Source: a virus
Reading direction: 5' to 3' (one strand)
IMG/VR virus record: IMGVR_UViG_3300031974_002528
Coordinates: 32,019-96,018 of that record
DNA: 64,000 bases
Position 1 is the first letter of the stretch; every line of letters begins with the position of its first letter. The position numbers were made by a program, and so were the translations under genes. This document shows, one piece after another, positions 29,501 to 36,615 of this stretch. A model generated the notes under the pieces. The model searched no databases, was not told the origin of the DNA, and saw only the letters and a list, made by a program, of their open reading frames with translations.

Positions 29501-30201
29501 GCGTAGCAGAAAGAACTGTCGTAATAGTAGACGGCGATCTAACTGCTGCTGAAGTTGGTGTTTCTTCTGTAACTGGTAACGGCGAACGTGAAGTTGTAAC
29601 AGAATACGCTGCTTTGGTGGTAGCGGATGCATCTGATGTTACTGGTGTGGCAGAACGTGCCGTTGTTGACACTGACGCAACTCCTGCTGCTCAATCTTCG
29701 ACTGTTGCTGGTGTATCTGAAAGAACCGTAGTTGGTTCTGGCGCTGCTGTTGTTCAAGATGTAACAGTAGTTGGAGTTGCTGAAAGAGTAGTTGTCATAG
29801 TAGACGGTGCTCTAACTGCTGCTGAAGTTGGTGCCTCCGGAGTTGCTGGTGTTGGTGATCGAGAAGTTGATGACCAAGGTGGACTATCTGTAGAAGCAGG
29901 ATCATCTTCAGCATCTGGTGTTGCTGAGAGAATAGTGGTTGTAGCAACAGGTGTGCCAGATAGTAATGGCGTTGCAGGTTTAGATGCTCAACCTTCAGTA
30001 GTTAATGCTGTAACTAAACGAACTGTATTCTCGATAGAAGCAGATCTAACCGCTGATGAGGTTGGTGTATCTTCAGTAGAGGGTGTTGCCCAACGTACAG
30101 AGTTGACTGAGGCGATTCCGCTGGTTAAAGCATTTAGAATATATAAACCTGCATTGTCGACAATTACTATCAGACGACCACTTGGTCAGATTGAAGTATA
30201 A
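26512..30201 (+). CDS. Long tandem-repeat structural protein (VAER repeats)
   Basis: A 1229-residue protein with TTG start; an AAAAAGG site ends 7 bases before it and no nearby ATG fits. After a 30-residue start, almost the whole chain is a tandem array of units of about 20-30 residues built on 'SGVAERTIV' with a linker such as TAQSSTV or LTAAEVGASGVAG. I count close to 40 copies of the x-Glu-Arg core. The chain is poor in aromatic residues and Cys, and rich in Ala, Val, Ser and Thr. The last 35 residues (TEAIPLVKAFRIYKPALSTI...) differ and may anchor it. A fibre or long tether is likely. It is not related to the Gly/aromatic fibres by visible motif. Confidence 0.7.
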   Translation: MASSAQFIPYVDDTYHDSGYVGGEHRLVVELTAQDATVSGVAERKITGSGAAQSQDSSVSGTTKRTVTTIEADLTADEIGVSSVTGNGEREVVSEVAALVVSDASDVAGIAERSVVDTDATPAAQESSVSGTTVITSNGSGSPQAQNSTVSGSATATRNASGAVSAQNVAVDGAAEREITQVGSAALQPITNNNVSGEARASRTAQGTLQPTANNVVAGVAERIIDDQGGITVTAESSSVSGSGNQGFVTSPTISAQDVTVSGVAERTIVSESAAIQAQSSTVASAAERVITGSGAPQPTSNNLVFGVAERVIELEVHGQVDGDVNADPSSASGVAERIIADVDATPASQDVTVSGVSERTIVGSGTPTAQSSVVAGVSEREITGSGSLHDDESVITDVAGDGERSIVTVVSAAEVDTPSQVTVTANIGRVTSAALQPSENNVVAGVAERTIVAGAIALKPTENNITNITATKGPSVLSSSLQTSGSGTGGFAERSIVDVDTVLAADSSTIETGVAERTIVGVDTDLTAAEVGVAATTGNAERNVVTQVSALAIDDPSAVVGAAERIIVDVSTALAAQSSSIETGVAERTIVDVDTALTAQSSTVGGVSERTVRDPIPPQVASQDAIVSGVAEREIRSGATLSAQNVTVVGTAEREITVVDGALTASEIGSSGVAGVAEREIETNNVVQALAVDSSSVAGTAERTINDVDATPAAQSSVVVGTSERTVISVEADLTADEIGVSVVAGNGEREIITEQSALIVDDPSDVSGVAEREIRSAVTLTTDAPVVTAVTEITSNSTGAIQAQDAVVSGVAERTVVSVETDLTAAEVGASGVAGVAEREIEDDGVTHALRPTLNNVVAGVAEREIRSAVSLTTQDAAVNGSGIRTINDIDATSSAQSSTVSGVSERTIVIVDGDLSASEVGASGVAGVAEREIDDNLATHALRPTVNNVVAGVAERVITATGSLQPSDSQVEVVPEIVANSSGTPKAQEATVSGVAERTVVIVDGDLTAAEVGVSSVTGNGEREVVTEYAALVVADASDVTGVAERAVVDTDATPAAQSSTVAGVSERTVVGSGAAVVQDVTVVGVAERVVVIVDGALTAAEVGASGVAGVGDREVDDQGGLSVEAGSSSASGVAERIVVVATGVPDSNGVAGLDAQPSVVNAVTKRTVFSIEADLTADEVGVSSVEGVAQRTELTEAIPLVKAFRIYKPALSTITIRRPLGQIEV

Positions 30202-30204
30202 ATA
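30197..30204 (+). promoter_or_regulatory. T4-type late promoter overlapping the repeat-protein stop
   Basis: An exact TATAAATA whose third to fifth bases are the stop codon of the repeat protein. It precedes the gene at 30237. Confidence 0.72.
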
Positions 30205-30236
30205 GAATAGTTAAAAAAGATACTTGGATATAACAG

Positions 30237-30593
30237 ATGGCATTGTATGAAGATTTATATGTAGATCAAGGAGCAGACGCTAGATGGCGTTTGAGACTTC
30301 TTGACGCAGATGCATCTTACAGGGATTTAGCGAATACCACTGTTAGAGGAAAGATTAATCGTAGTTATGGGGCAGACTCCTCAGAAGCAGTTTCATTTGA
30401 CGCTAGAGTTATTTCCCCTGCTAGTGACGGGATTATTGATATAATCCTCACTAACACACAAACCGACTCCTTGACCAGGAGGAGGTATGTTTATGACGTG
30501 GAGATTGAATATACGGATTCAGCATCAGGTAATCCGTATGTTGAACGAATCTTAGAAGGTAAAATAATTGTCTCTAAGAGCGTAACTAAATAA
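30237..30593 (+). CDS. Small conserved virion protein, unknown
   Basis: A 118-residue beta-rich protein: 'YEDLYVDQGADARWRLRLLD' at the start, SPASDGIIDIILTNTQTDSL in the middle and RYVYDVEIEY before the end. This arrangement (start with DQGAD, central strand, Y-V-Y-D-V-E) is one I associate with small structural proteins of marine T4-like phages and with baseplate upper-protein-like beta sandwiches. It has no enzyme motif. It probably forms an accessory part of the tail or baseplate. Confidence 0.6.
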   Translation: MALYEDLYVDQGADARWRLRLLDADASYRDLANTTVRGKINRSYGADSSEAVSFDARVISPASDGIIDIILTNTQTDSLTRRRYVYDVEIEYTDSASGNPYVERILEGKIIVSKSVTK

Positions 30594-30612
30594 TTTTTAA
30601 ATCATTGAGGAT

Positions 30613-30620
30613 TATAAATA
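30613..30620 (+). promoter_or_regulatory. T4-type late promoter directly before a small gene
   Basis: An exact TATAAATA that touches the ATG at 30621. Transcripts from it would begin inside that small gene, so its useful target is more likely the gene at 30807. It could also be a chance match. Confidence 0.5.
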
Positions 30621-30785
30621 ATGGGTATTAAGACTAAATCAAGTCTTGGAAAGTTGACGGGCACCGCCACAGTTATCCGAAAGGATGGCACTCGTGAAGA
30701 GGTGAAAGTGACCGCAAAAGTCTCGAAAGAGCAACTCGCTAAACTTGTCGCCGACGGCAAAGAGCGGGATGAAAAACAAAAGTAA
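30621..30785 (+). CDS. Small basic protein, unknown (54 residues)
   Basis: An ATG-initiated frame of 54 residues (MGIKTKSSLGKLTGTATVIR, then KDGTREEVKVTAKVSKEQLAKLV, ending DEKQK). A GAGG site lies 10 bases before the ATG. It fills most of the 213-base gap between two structural genes and has a mixed charge and helix-forming C-terminus. No family is recognised. Its close fit between neighbours and a good composition support a real gene. Confidence 0.55.
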   Translation: MGIKTKSSLGKLTGTATVIRKDGTREEVKVTAKVSKEQLAKLVADGKERDEKQK

Positions 30786-30806
30786 TAAATCCTAAAGGAG
30801 ATTAAA

Positions 30807-31187
30807 ATGGCTGTTACTCACCCAACTGATGTTCGCAACGGTATTGCGGATTATGTTGTTGACCTGATTGACGCTGGCGGTGCTGGTTCTATTAAGTTCC
30901 AGAATGGTGGTCAGAACGACTCAGTAGTTGCTTCACTTGCTTTTAGCGCAACTGCTTTCGGTGCTGCTGCTAACGGTATTGCTACTGCTGCTGCAATCAC
31001 AGACGACACTAACTGTAAAGCAGGTACTGTAACTAAGTTTACTGTATTCTCTGGCGCTGGTGATTCTTGCTTCACTGGTTCAGTTACTGCTACTGGTGGC
31101 GGTGGCGACATTATCTTGTCATCTACCTCTATCGGTGCTGGCGATACTATCAGTATTTCTTCACTGACTTACGAAGCGCCAAACTGA
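30807..31187 (+). CDS. Small Ala/Gly-rich virion protein, unknown
   Basis: A 126-residue protein starting MAVTHPTDVRNGIADYVVDL. It is rich in Ala, Gly, Ser and Thr, with two Cys, and ends in short beta strands. A strong AAAGGAG site is present. No signal peptide. It resembles small surface or decoration proteins of phages in composition, but no family is recognised. Two hairpins follow the gene. Confidence 0.6.
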   Translation: MAVTHPTDVRNGIADYVVDLIDAGGAGSIKFQNGGQNDSVVASLAFSATAFGAAANGIATAAAITDDTNCKAGTVTKFTVFSGAGDSCFTGSVTATGGGGDIILSSTSIGAGDTISISSLTYEAPN

Positions 31188-31193
31188 TTTAAA

Positions 31194-31214
31194 ACGAATC
31201 AGTTGTTGATTCGT
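31194..31214. repeat. Inverted repeat after the 30807 gene
   Basis: An 8-base perfect stem (ACGAATCA with TGATTCGT) and a 5-base loop. It could slow transcription or stabilise the upstream mRNA end, but lacks a T tract. Confidence 0.45.
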
Positions 31215-31229
31215 GATGAATAAAGATCA

Positions 31230-31249
31230 AGGGGGAGTATCCTCCCCCT
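31230..31249 (+). terminator. GC-rich hairpin, possible terminator
   Basis: Stem GGGGGAG / CTCCCCC with loop TATC plus an outer A-T pair. The tract after it (TCAACTT) is not a strong T run, so termination may be partial. It stands between the 30807 gene and the fibre-like gene at 31274. Confidence 0.55.
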
Positions 31250-31273
31250 CAACTTGCCTGAGGAAATAATGGT

Positions 31274-32047
31274 ATGGCCGAACTCACTCTAAGAAACGTA
31301 AAAGGATCTGCACTAACCTTCACAGAGTTAGACTCCAACTTTCAGGCATTAAATTCAGATGTTACAAACAATTATGTAACTCTCGGCACTAGTCAAACGA
31401 TTAGCGGTGCTAAGACGTTCTCTAATACTTTGACTGCATCCAACGGTGCTGTCTTAAATGGTCTGACCTATCCTACTGTTGATGGTGCTATCAATCAGTT
31501 TATAACCACAAACGGTTCAGGCACACTTTCTTTTGCAACTGTAGAATCATATGATTCCGCGAAAGTTCTAGGTCAGATTGATTCTGCTGCTGTTACACTA
31601 ACTGGTACGCAATCTGTTTCTGGTGCTAAAACTTTTACTAATACTTTAACAGCATCTGGTGGTGCGGTATTAAACGGATTGACTTATCCTGTTTCTGATG
31701 GCGCAATTAATCAGTTTATAACTACGAATGGATCTGGTGTACTTTCCTTTGCTACTGTTGAGTCGTACGATTCGGCAAAGGTTCAAGGTCAAATTGATTC
31801 AAATGCCCCATTGTTCCTTAGCAGCGGTGCTACCGATAACTACACTACTGGTACGCTGACGTTCGATAACGGAACTACACTTACTGCTGCTGCTGGTGCA
31901 ACTGTTAACTTCAGTAACACAACAGGAACAGCACCTTTTACTGTTGCATCAACAACTAAAGTAACAAACCTCAACGCAGATCAAGTTGATGGTTTTAATG
32001 GTATCGGAATTTACGACTCTGCTGGTACATTGCTGAACGGAGCATAA
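31274..32047 (+). CDS. Fibre-like protein with a 72-residue tandem duplication
   Basis: A 257-residue protein. Residues 1-34 (LRNVKGSALTFTELDSNFQAL) carry the S-x-L-T-F-x-E-L-D-x-N-F anchor seen in phage tail appendages. Residues 35-106 and 107-178 are two copies of a unit containing SGAKTF.NTLTAS.GAVLNGLTYP and LSFATVESYDSAKV, identical at about 60 of 72 positions. A beta-rich end follows (FDNGTTLTAAAGATVNFS, ending GIYDSAGTLLNGA). It lies just upstream of the neck genes, and is probably a fibre or whisker-type protein. An earlier ATG at 31269 is out of frame. Confidence 0.65.
   Translation: MAELTLRNVKGSALTFTELDSNFQALNSDVTNNYVTLGTSQTISGAKTFSNTLTASNGAVLNGLTYPTVDGAINQFITTNGSGTLSFATVESYDSAKVLGQIDSAAVTLTGTQSVSGAKTFTNTLTASGGAVLNGLTYPVSDGAINQFITTNGSGVLSFATVESYDSAKVQGQIDSNAPLFLSSGATDNYTTGTLTFDNGTTLTAAAGATVNFSNTTGTAPFTVASTTKVTNLNADQVDGFNGIGIYDSAGTLLNGA
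31376..31807 (+). repeat. 216-base tandem duplication inside the fibre-like gene
   Basis: The two copies are 31376-31591 and 31592-31807, in frame and without a gap. Protein identity is high (about 60 of 72 residues), but third-codon positions have changed, so the duplication is not very recent. Confidence 0.75.
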
Positions 32048-32048
32048 C

Positions 32049-32807
32049 ATGGCGGTAGTTTCATCTCGCGCTGACCTGATCGAATTTTGCCTTCGTAGAC
32101 TGGGTGAACCAGTTGTTGAAGTCAACGTCGATGAAGATCAAATCGAAGATAAGATTGATGATGCCATTCAGTTGTATCAAGAGTTTCATCACGACGCAAC
32201 TATGCGCGTCTATTACGAACATCAGTTAACATCTGACGACATTACAAACAAATATATTACTCTACCTACAAATATATTGTATGTAACTAAAATGTTCCCT
32301 GTTAGTGCTTCGGTCATTAACAGTTCTAATTTCTTTTCATTCAACTACCAATTTGCCATGAGCGACTTTCATCAAATGTCTGATGTTGGTTATGGCGGTC
32401 TGTCGTACTATGACCAAGTTCGTCAGTACATGGAGTTGATTGATATGAAAGTCAATGGTCTACCTTTAATTACTTTTGCACGTCGGCAAAATCGTTTATA
32501 TATGCACAGCGATATTGAAGACGGCACCTTGAGTGCTGGAAAATATATTGCTCTTGAAGTTTATCAAACCGTTGATCCAACAACGCATACCAATATCTAC
32601 AATGATATGTTCATTAAGGACTATACCACTGCCCTTATCAAAGAGCAGTGGGGTCAAAATATGTCAAAGTTTGAAGGTATGCAACTTCCTGGCGGCGTCA
32701 CCATTAGTGGCGCTCGCTATATCGAAGAGGGCAGAGAAGAACAGGAAAAGATTCGAGAAAGAATGCGTCTCGAACAGGAAGTGCCGCCAGACTTCTTTGT
32801 AGGATAA
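32049..32807 (+). CDS. gp13: Neck protein gp13
   Basis: A 252-residue protein beginning 'SSRADLIEFCLRRLGEPVVE' and then VDEDQIEDKIDDAIQLYQEFH, the recognised N-terminal pattern of the gp13 neck protein in marine T4-like phages. In T4, gp13 and gp14 form the neck that closes the filled head and gives the tail a docking site. T4 gp13 is 309 residues; this version is shorter. It is followed 4 bases later by gp14 in the T4 order. Confidence 0.9.
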   Translation: MAVVSSRADLIEFCLRRLGEPVVEVNVDEDQIEDKIDDAIQLYQEFHHDATMRVYYEHQLTSDDITNKYITLPTNILYVTKMFPVSASVINSSNFFSFNYQFAMSDFHQMSDVGYGGLSYYDQVRQYMELIDMKVNGLPLITFARRQNRLYMHSDIEDGTLSAGKYIALEVYQTVDPTTHTNIYNDMFIKDYTTALIKEQWGQNMSKFEGMQLPGGVTISGARYIEEGREEQEKIRERMRLEQEVPPDFFVG

Positions 32808-32811
32808 CGTC

Positions 32812-33756
32812 ATGGCAACTTCAGTACACTTTCGCCACAACGTAAAATCTGAACAAGCTCTCTACGAAAATCTAATCGTTGAATCTCTCAAGTTCTATGG
32901 GCAAGATGTTTATTATCTGCCCCGAGAAGTTGTGTCCAGAGATATGGTCTTTAATGATGAGATTCTTTCAGAGTTTCGATATGCATTCAAAGTAGAAGTC
33001 TATGTTGAAAACGTAGAAGGATACGATGGAGAGGGCGACCTCTTTCAAAAGTTTGGTGTAGAGATCCGTGATGCTGCCACAGTTATTATGGCTCGCCGTA
33101 GATTTAACAGCGAGATTCGTCAGTATGTTGAGAAAAAAGATGATGTCTACTATCGTCCTCGCGAAGGCGACCTGATACACATTCCATTATCTGGTTCTAC
33201 CTTTGAGATTATGAAGGTAGAAGATGAGAATCCTTTCTATCAGTTAGGGCAACTTCCTGTATTCAGAATGAGACTTGAGTTGTTCGAGTACAGTGGAGAA
33301 CGGTTCAGTACTGGTACATATCAGGGCATCGACGACATTGAAGAGTTCGCCGCATATCAGTGGCAACTTACTATGGACTCTGCCTCTAATGGATTCACTA
33401 GAGGGGATAGAGTTACTCAAGCATTCGACGATTATGTTGTTACTGGTGAAGTTGTACACTGGTCTGATTCCGATAATATTATGAGACTTGCCAACGTTGG
33501 TAACACCTCTGGTGAGTACAAGTCCTTTACTACCACAAGGCAAGTTTTCTCTGTTGATAGCGTCGGAGTTGCGACTTCTATCGCTACTCCTATTGCTGTT
33601 GCTGAACTACAACAGATTCAATCTGGCGCTGCTGGTGGAGATATAAATCCAATAGGAGCGAGCAGTACTTGGACTTCTAACGTCACTGACTTTGATGTTT
33701 CTGTATTAGAGTTCGTAGACTTCAGCGAAGATAATCCATTTGGGGATTTTAGTTAA
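32812..33756 (+). CDS. gp14: Neck protein gp14
   Basis: A 314-residue protein. The N-terminus (QALYENLIVESLKFYGQDVYYLPR) is the typical gp14 start, followed by DMVFNDEILSEF, YVENVEGYDGEGDLF, and 'YYRPREGDLIHIPLSGSTFEI'. T4 gp14 is 256 residues. It completes the head-tail connector with gp13. The C-terminal 90 residues are variable, with Asp and Ser. The stop overlaps the gp15 start by one base. Confidence 0.9.
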   Translation: MATSVHFRHNVKSEQALYENLIVESLKFYGQDVYYLPREVVSRDMVFNDEILSEFRYAFKVEVYVENVEGYDGEGDLFQKFGVEIRDAATVIMARRRFNSEIRQYVEKKDDVYYRPREGDLIHIPLSGSTFEIMKVEDENPFYQLGQLPVFRMRLELFEYSGERFSTGTYQGIDDIEEFAAYQWQLTMDSASNGFTRGDRVTQAFDDYVVTGEVVHWSDSDNIMRLANVGNTSGEYKSFTTTRQVFSVDSVGVATSIATPIAVAELQQIQSGAAGGDINPIGASSTWTSNVTDFDVSVLEFVDFSEDNPFGDFS

Positions 33757-34568
33757 TGTTTGGCGGTCATTTTTATCACGAGCGAGTTAGGAAGTGCGTC
33801 GCAGTATTTGGTGCGATGTTCAACAACCTATACATGATTCGCCGTGATGGTAATAATGTTTATGCCCAGCAAAAAGTTCCTCTGGCGTATGCGCCTGCTC
33901 GTAAGTTCTTAGAACGTATCAATGAAATGAATCAGGGCGAGGATAATGAAAGACAGTTAGCAATCAAACTGCCTCGTATGTCCTTTGAAGTTCTATCAAT
34001 TGCGTATGATGCTCAACGACAACTTCCTAAGACCAATTATTTTACTAGAACTGGTATTGAAGACAGTCAGAAAGCGAGTAAGTTCTACACTGCAACTCCA
34101 TACATTATTACGTTTGAACTTAATGTTTATGCTAAACAGCACAACGATGCCCTACAAGTAGTAGAACAAATATTGCCTTACTTTGCTCCACAATACACAG
34201 TAAGTTTTAAACCGATTGAAGATTATCCGGATATCAAAGAAGACGTTCCTGTAATATTACAGTCGGTAGCATTTACTGATAACTTTGAAGGAGCGATGGA
34301 AGATCGTCGTACGATAATCTATACCTTGACCTTTGATATGAAAGTAAACTTCTATGGTCCAAAACCAGACGAAGGCAAGATTATTACTCGTATCGACATG
34401 GATATGTACAATATGGATATTAACTCTGCTGACTCTGATAGGTATTTGGAGACTGTAAGAGTTGAAACGAATCCTCGTCCAGTTTCATTGGACTCTGATT
34501 ATACCGTATCGCCGTCAATACTAGATAGTGATACCTATGTGCCTCATGACTATTTTAATAATCCATAA
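33756..34568 (+). CDS. gp15: Tail completion/sheath stabiliser gp15
   Basis: A 270-residue protein, close to the T4 gp15 length of 272. Motifs include a FYHERVRKCVAVFGAMFNNL start, 'KLPRMSFEVLSIAYDAQRQL', ATPYIITFELNVYAKQHNDALQVVEQILPYF and a DRRTIIYTLTFDMKVNFYGP strand. In T4, gp15 forms the hexameric ring that caps the tail and binds the neck. Position after gp14 and before gp16 is that of T4. Confidence 0.9.
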   Translation: MFGGHFYHERVRKCVAVFGAMFNNLYMIRRDGNNVYAQQKVPLAYAPARKFLERINEMNQGEDNERQLAIKLPRMSFEVLSIAYDAQRQLPKTNYFTRTGIEDSQKASKFYTATPYIITFELNVYAKQHNDALQVVEQILPYFAPQYTVSFKPIEDYPDIKEDVPVILQSVAFTDNFEGAMEDRRTIIYTLTFDMKVNFYGPKPDEGKIITRIDMDMYNMDINSADSDRYLETVRVETNPRPVSLDSDYTVSPSILDSDTYVPHDYFNNP

Positions 34569-34933
34569 TGGAATCAGATAAAGATAATGACTACCAGTTC
34601 GCCAGAGAAACTCTGTACGATTTAATCGGCAAGGGTCGCGACGGTGTAGAAGAAATGATTGAAGTCGCTAAGAGCAGCGAACACCCCAGAGCATATGAAG
34701 TTCTTGCCAAACTTATAAAAGACACCTCTGATGTTTCTCAACAGTTGATGAACCTTCACAAGCAAAAGAAGGATATAGAAAAGGAAGATGTCAAGGCACT
34801 ACCTAAACAAGAAACGACGAATGTTTTTATCGGTTCAACTACCGATCTTCAGCGTGCGCTGAAACAAGTGAACGAAAAGGATATTACTCCTCAACATGAT
34901 GCCCTCGCAGATTCAGGACACGACCAAGTCTAA
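34568..34933 (+). CDS. gp16: Small terminase subunit gp16
   Basis: A 121-residue helical protein (T4 gp16 is 164). It contains ARETLYDLIGKGRDGVEEMIEVAK, EHPRAYEVLAKLIKDTSDVSQQL and LHKQKKDIEKED, a helical hairpin and oligomerisation region as in gp16. It recognises DNA and regulates the gp17 motor during headful packaging. The last 38 bases overlap the gp17 gene. Confidence 0.87.
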   Translation: MESDKDNDYQFARETLYDLIGKGRDGVEEMIEVAKSSEHPRAYEVLAKLIKDTSDVSQQLMNLHKQKKDIEKEDVKALPKQETTNVFIGSTTDLQRALKQVNEKDITPQHDALADSGHDQV

Positions 34934-36521
34934 ACCCGACACGCACTATCTCGGTAATCCTCATGTCAAGAAAGATGGCATACAGGAGGATTGGACTCAA
35001 GAAAAAGTTGCCGAGTACGCCAAGTGTATGTCGGACCCTGCTCACTTTGCTACTAACCATTTAAAAATCATTAATCTCAACGATGGTCTAGTCCCGTTTG
35101 AGTTGTACCCATATCAAGAGGAAATGTTCCGGCAATTTAATGACAACCGTTTTACTGTTGTCCTTGCTTGTCGTCAGTCTGGTAAGTCTATATCCTCGGT
35201 AGCATATCTCCTTTGGTATGCTATATTTCACCCTGAGAAAACTGTAGCAGTCCTTGCTAACAAGGGTGCGACTGCGAGGGAGATGCTTTCGCGTATCACC
35301 TTGATGCTAGAGAACCTGCCTTTTTATCTACAACCAGGATGTAAGGTTCTAAACAAAGGTAGTATAGAGTTTAGTAATAACTCAAAGATATTTGCCGCAG
35401 CGACTTCCGGATCATCTATTCGTGGTCAGTCTGTAAACCTACTGTTCCTTGACGAGTTTGCGTTCGTCGAAAGGGCAGCGGAGTTTTACACCTCAACTTA
35501 CCCTGTGGTTTCGTCAGGTAAAGATACGAAGGTGATCATTACATCTACCGCCAACGGTATCGGTAATCCTTTCCATAAGATATGGGAAGGTGCCGTACAG
35601 GGTGTGAATGAATATAAACCGTTCCGTGTAGATTGGTGGGACGTTCCTGGGAGAGACGAGAAGTGGAAAGAAGAAACGATTAATAACACTTCTCAGATAC
35701 AGTTTGATCAGGAGTTTGGCAACACCTTCTTCGGTACAGGCGATACGTTAATCAATGCCGAGACCCTGTTAAACCTGAAGGCAGGTCGACCCAAGAAAAT
35801 TCTCGAGGGCGGTGATCTACTTGTTTACGATGAACCTCGCAAGGGGTCACAATACGTCATGTGTGTTGACGTAAGTAAAGGGAGAGGACAGGATTATAGT
35901 ACGTTTAACGTCATCGACATTAGCAGTAGACCTTTCAAACAGGTAGCAGTGTATCGCAACAATCTTATTTCTCCACTACTCTTCCCAGATATTATTTATA
36001 AATGGGCGACTTCTTACAATCAAGCATATGTGGTGATAGAATCTAACGATGCAGGTCAACTGGTTTGTTCTGGATTATATCACGAACGAGAATATGAAAA
36101 CGTGCACATGTCCTCTACAGTAAAATCTAGTGGTATCGGCGTAGAGATGACAAGACGAACTAAACGTCTTGGATGCTCAGGATTTAAAGACTTACTGGAA
36201 GAGCGCAAACTTGACATTGTGGATGAAAACACTATACTAGAAATAAGCACCTTTGAAGCAAAGGGTGCATCATACGAAGCGAAAGACGGGAATCACGATG
36301 ACTTGGTCATGAACCTTGTTATGTTCGGTTTCTTGGTACAAACTACATTCTTTGCAGAGATGACTGATATCAATATTAAGAAAATGATGTTTGAGCAACG
36401 TATGCAAGAAATAGAAGAAGACGTCCCACCCTTCGGATTTAAGCAAGAAGAAGTTCCTGAAGTATCATATGAGGAGAAGGCAGACCCATGGTTGGTCTAT
36501 AACCCTGAGGATTACGCCTAA
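34896..36521 (+). CDS. gp17: Terminase large subunit gp17
   Basis: A 541-residue packaging ATPase/nuclease (T4 gp17 is 610). Walker A is CRQSGKS at residues 92-98; the Walker B strand LLFLDE is at 182-187, with Glu187 as the catalytic carboxylate; the coupling motif ITSTANG is at 215-221. The RNase H-like nuclease begins at CVDVSKGRGQDYS with Asp325, and later acidic residues include the HDDLV motif near residue 469. Two ATGs occur at the start inside gp16, and a later start is possible since the first residues are not conserved-looking. No intron or homing endonuclease interrupts it. Confidence 0.95.
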   Translation: MMPSQIQDTTKSKPDTHYLGNPHVKKDGIQEDWTQEKVAEYAKCMSDPAHFATNHLKIINLNDGLVPFELYPYQEEMFRQFNDNRFTVVLACRQSGKSISSVAYLLWYAIFHPEKTVAVLANKGATAREMLSRITLMLENLPFYLQPGCKVLNKGSIEFSNNSKIFAAATSGSSIRGQSVNLLFLDEFAFVERAAEFYTSTYPVVSSGKDTKVIITSTANGIGNPFHKIWEGAVQGVNEYKPFRVDWWDVPGRDEKWKEETINNTSQIQFDQEFGNTFFGTGDTLINAETLLNLKAGRPKKILEGGDLLVYDEPRKGSQYVMCVDVSKGRGQDYSTFNVIDISSRPFKQVAVYRNNLISPLLFPDIIYKWATSYNQAYVVIESNDAGQLVCSGLYHEREYENVHMSSTVKSSGIGVEMTRRTKRLGCSGFKDLLEERKLDIVDENTILEISTFEAKGASYEAKDGNHDDLVMNLVMFGFLVQTTFFAEMTDINIKKMMFEQRMQEIEEDVPPFGFKQEEVPEVSYEEKADPWLVYNPEDYA

Positions 36522-36532
36522 ATATACCAACT

Positions 36533-36540
36533 TATAAATA
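36533..36540 (+). promoter_or_regulatory. T4-type late promoter before gp18
   Basis: An exact TATAAATA 12 bases after the gp17 stop and about 75 bases before the gp18 start, leaving a sizeable leader with an AAAGAGGA site. Confidence 0.75.
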
Positions 36541-36615
36541 AATGCATTGAGCACTTAGGTGCCGACCTTATAATGTATAAAACTTATAATTTCTTTTTGC
36601 AAAGAGGAAACTAAA

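Noticed and set aside
29205-29672. Ser/Thr-rich reverse-strand open frames in the VAER repeat gene
   Set aside because: Repeats in one strand create repeats in the other; there is no independent start signal.
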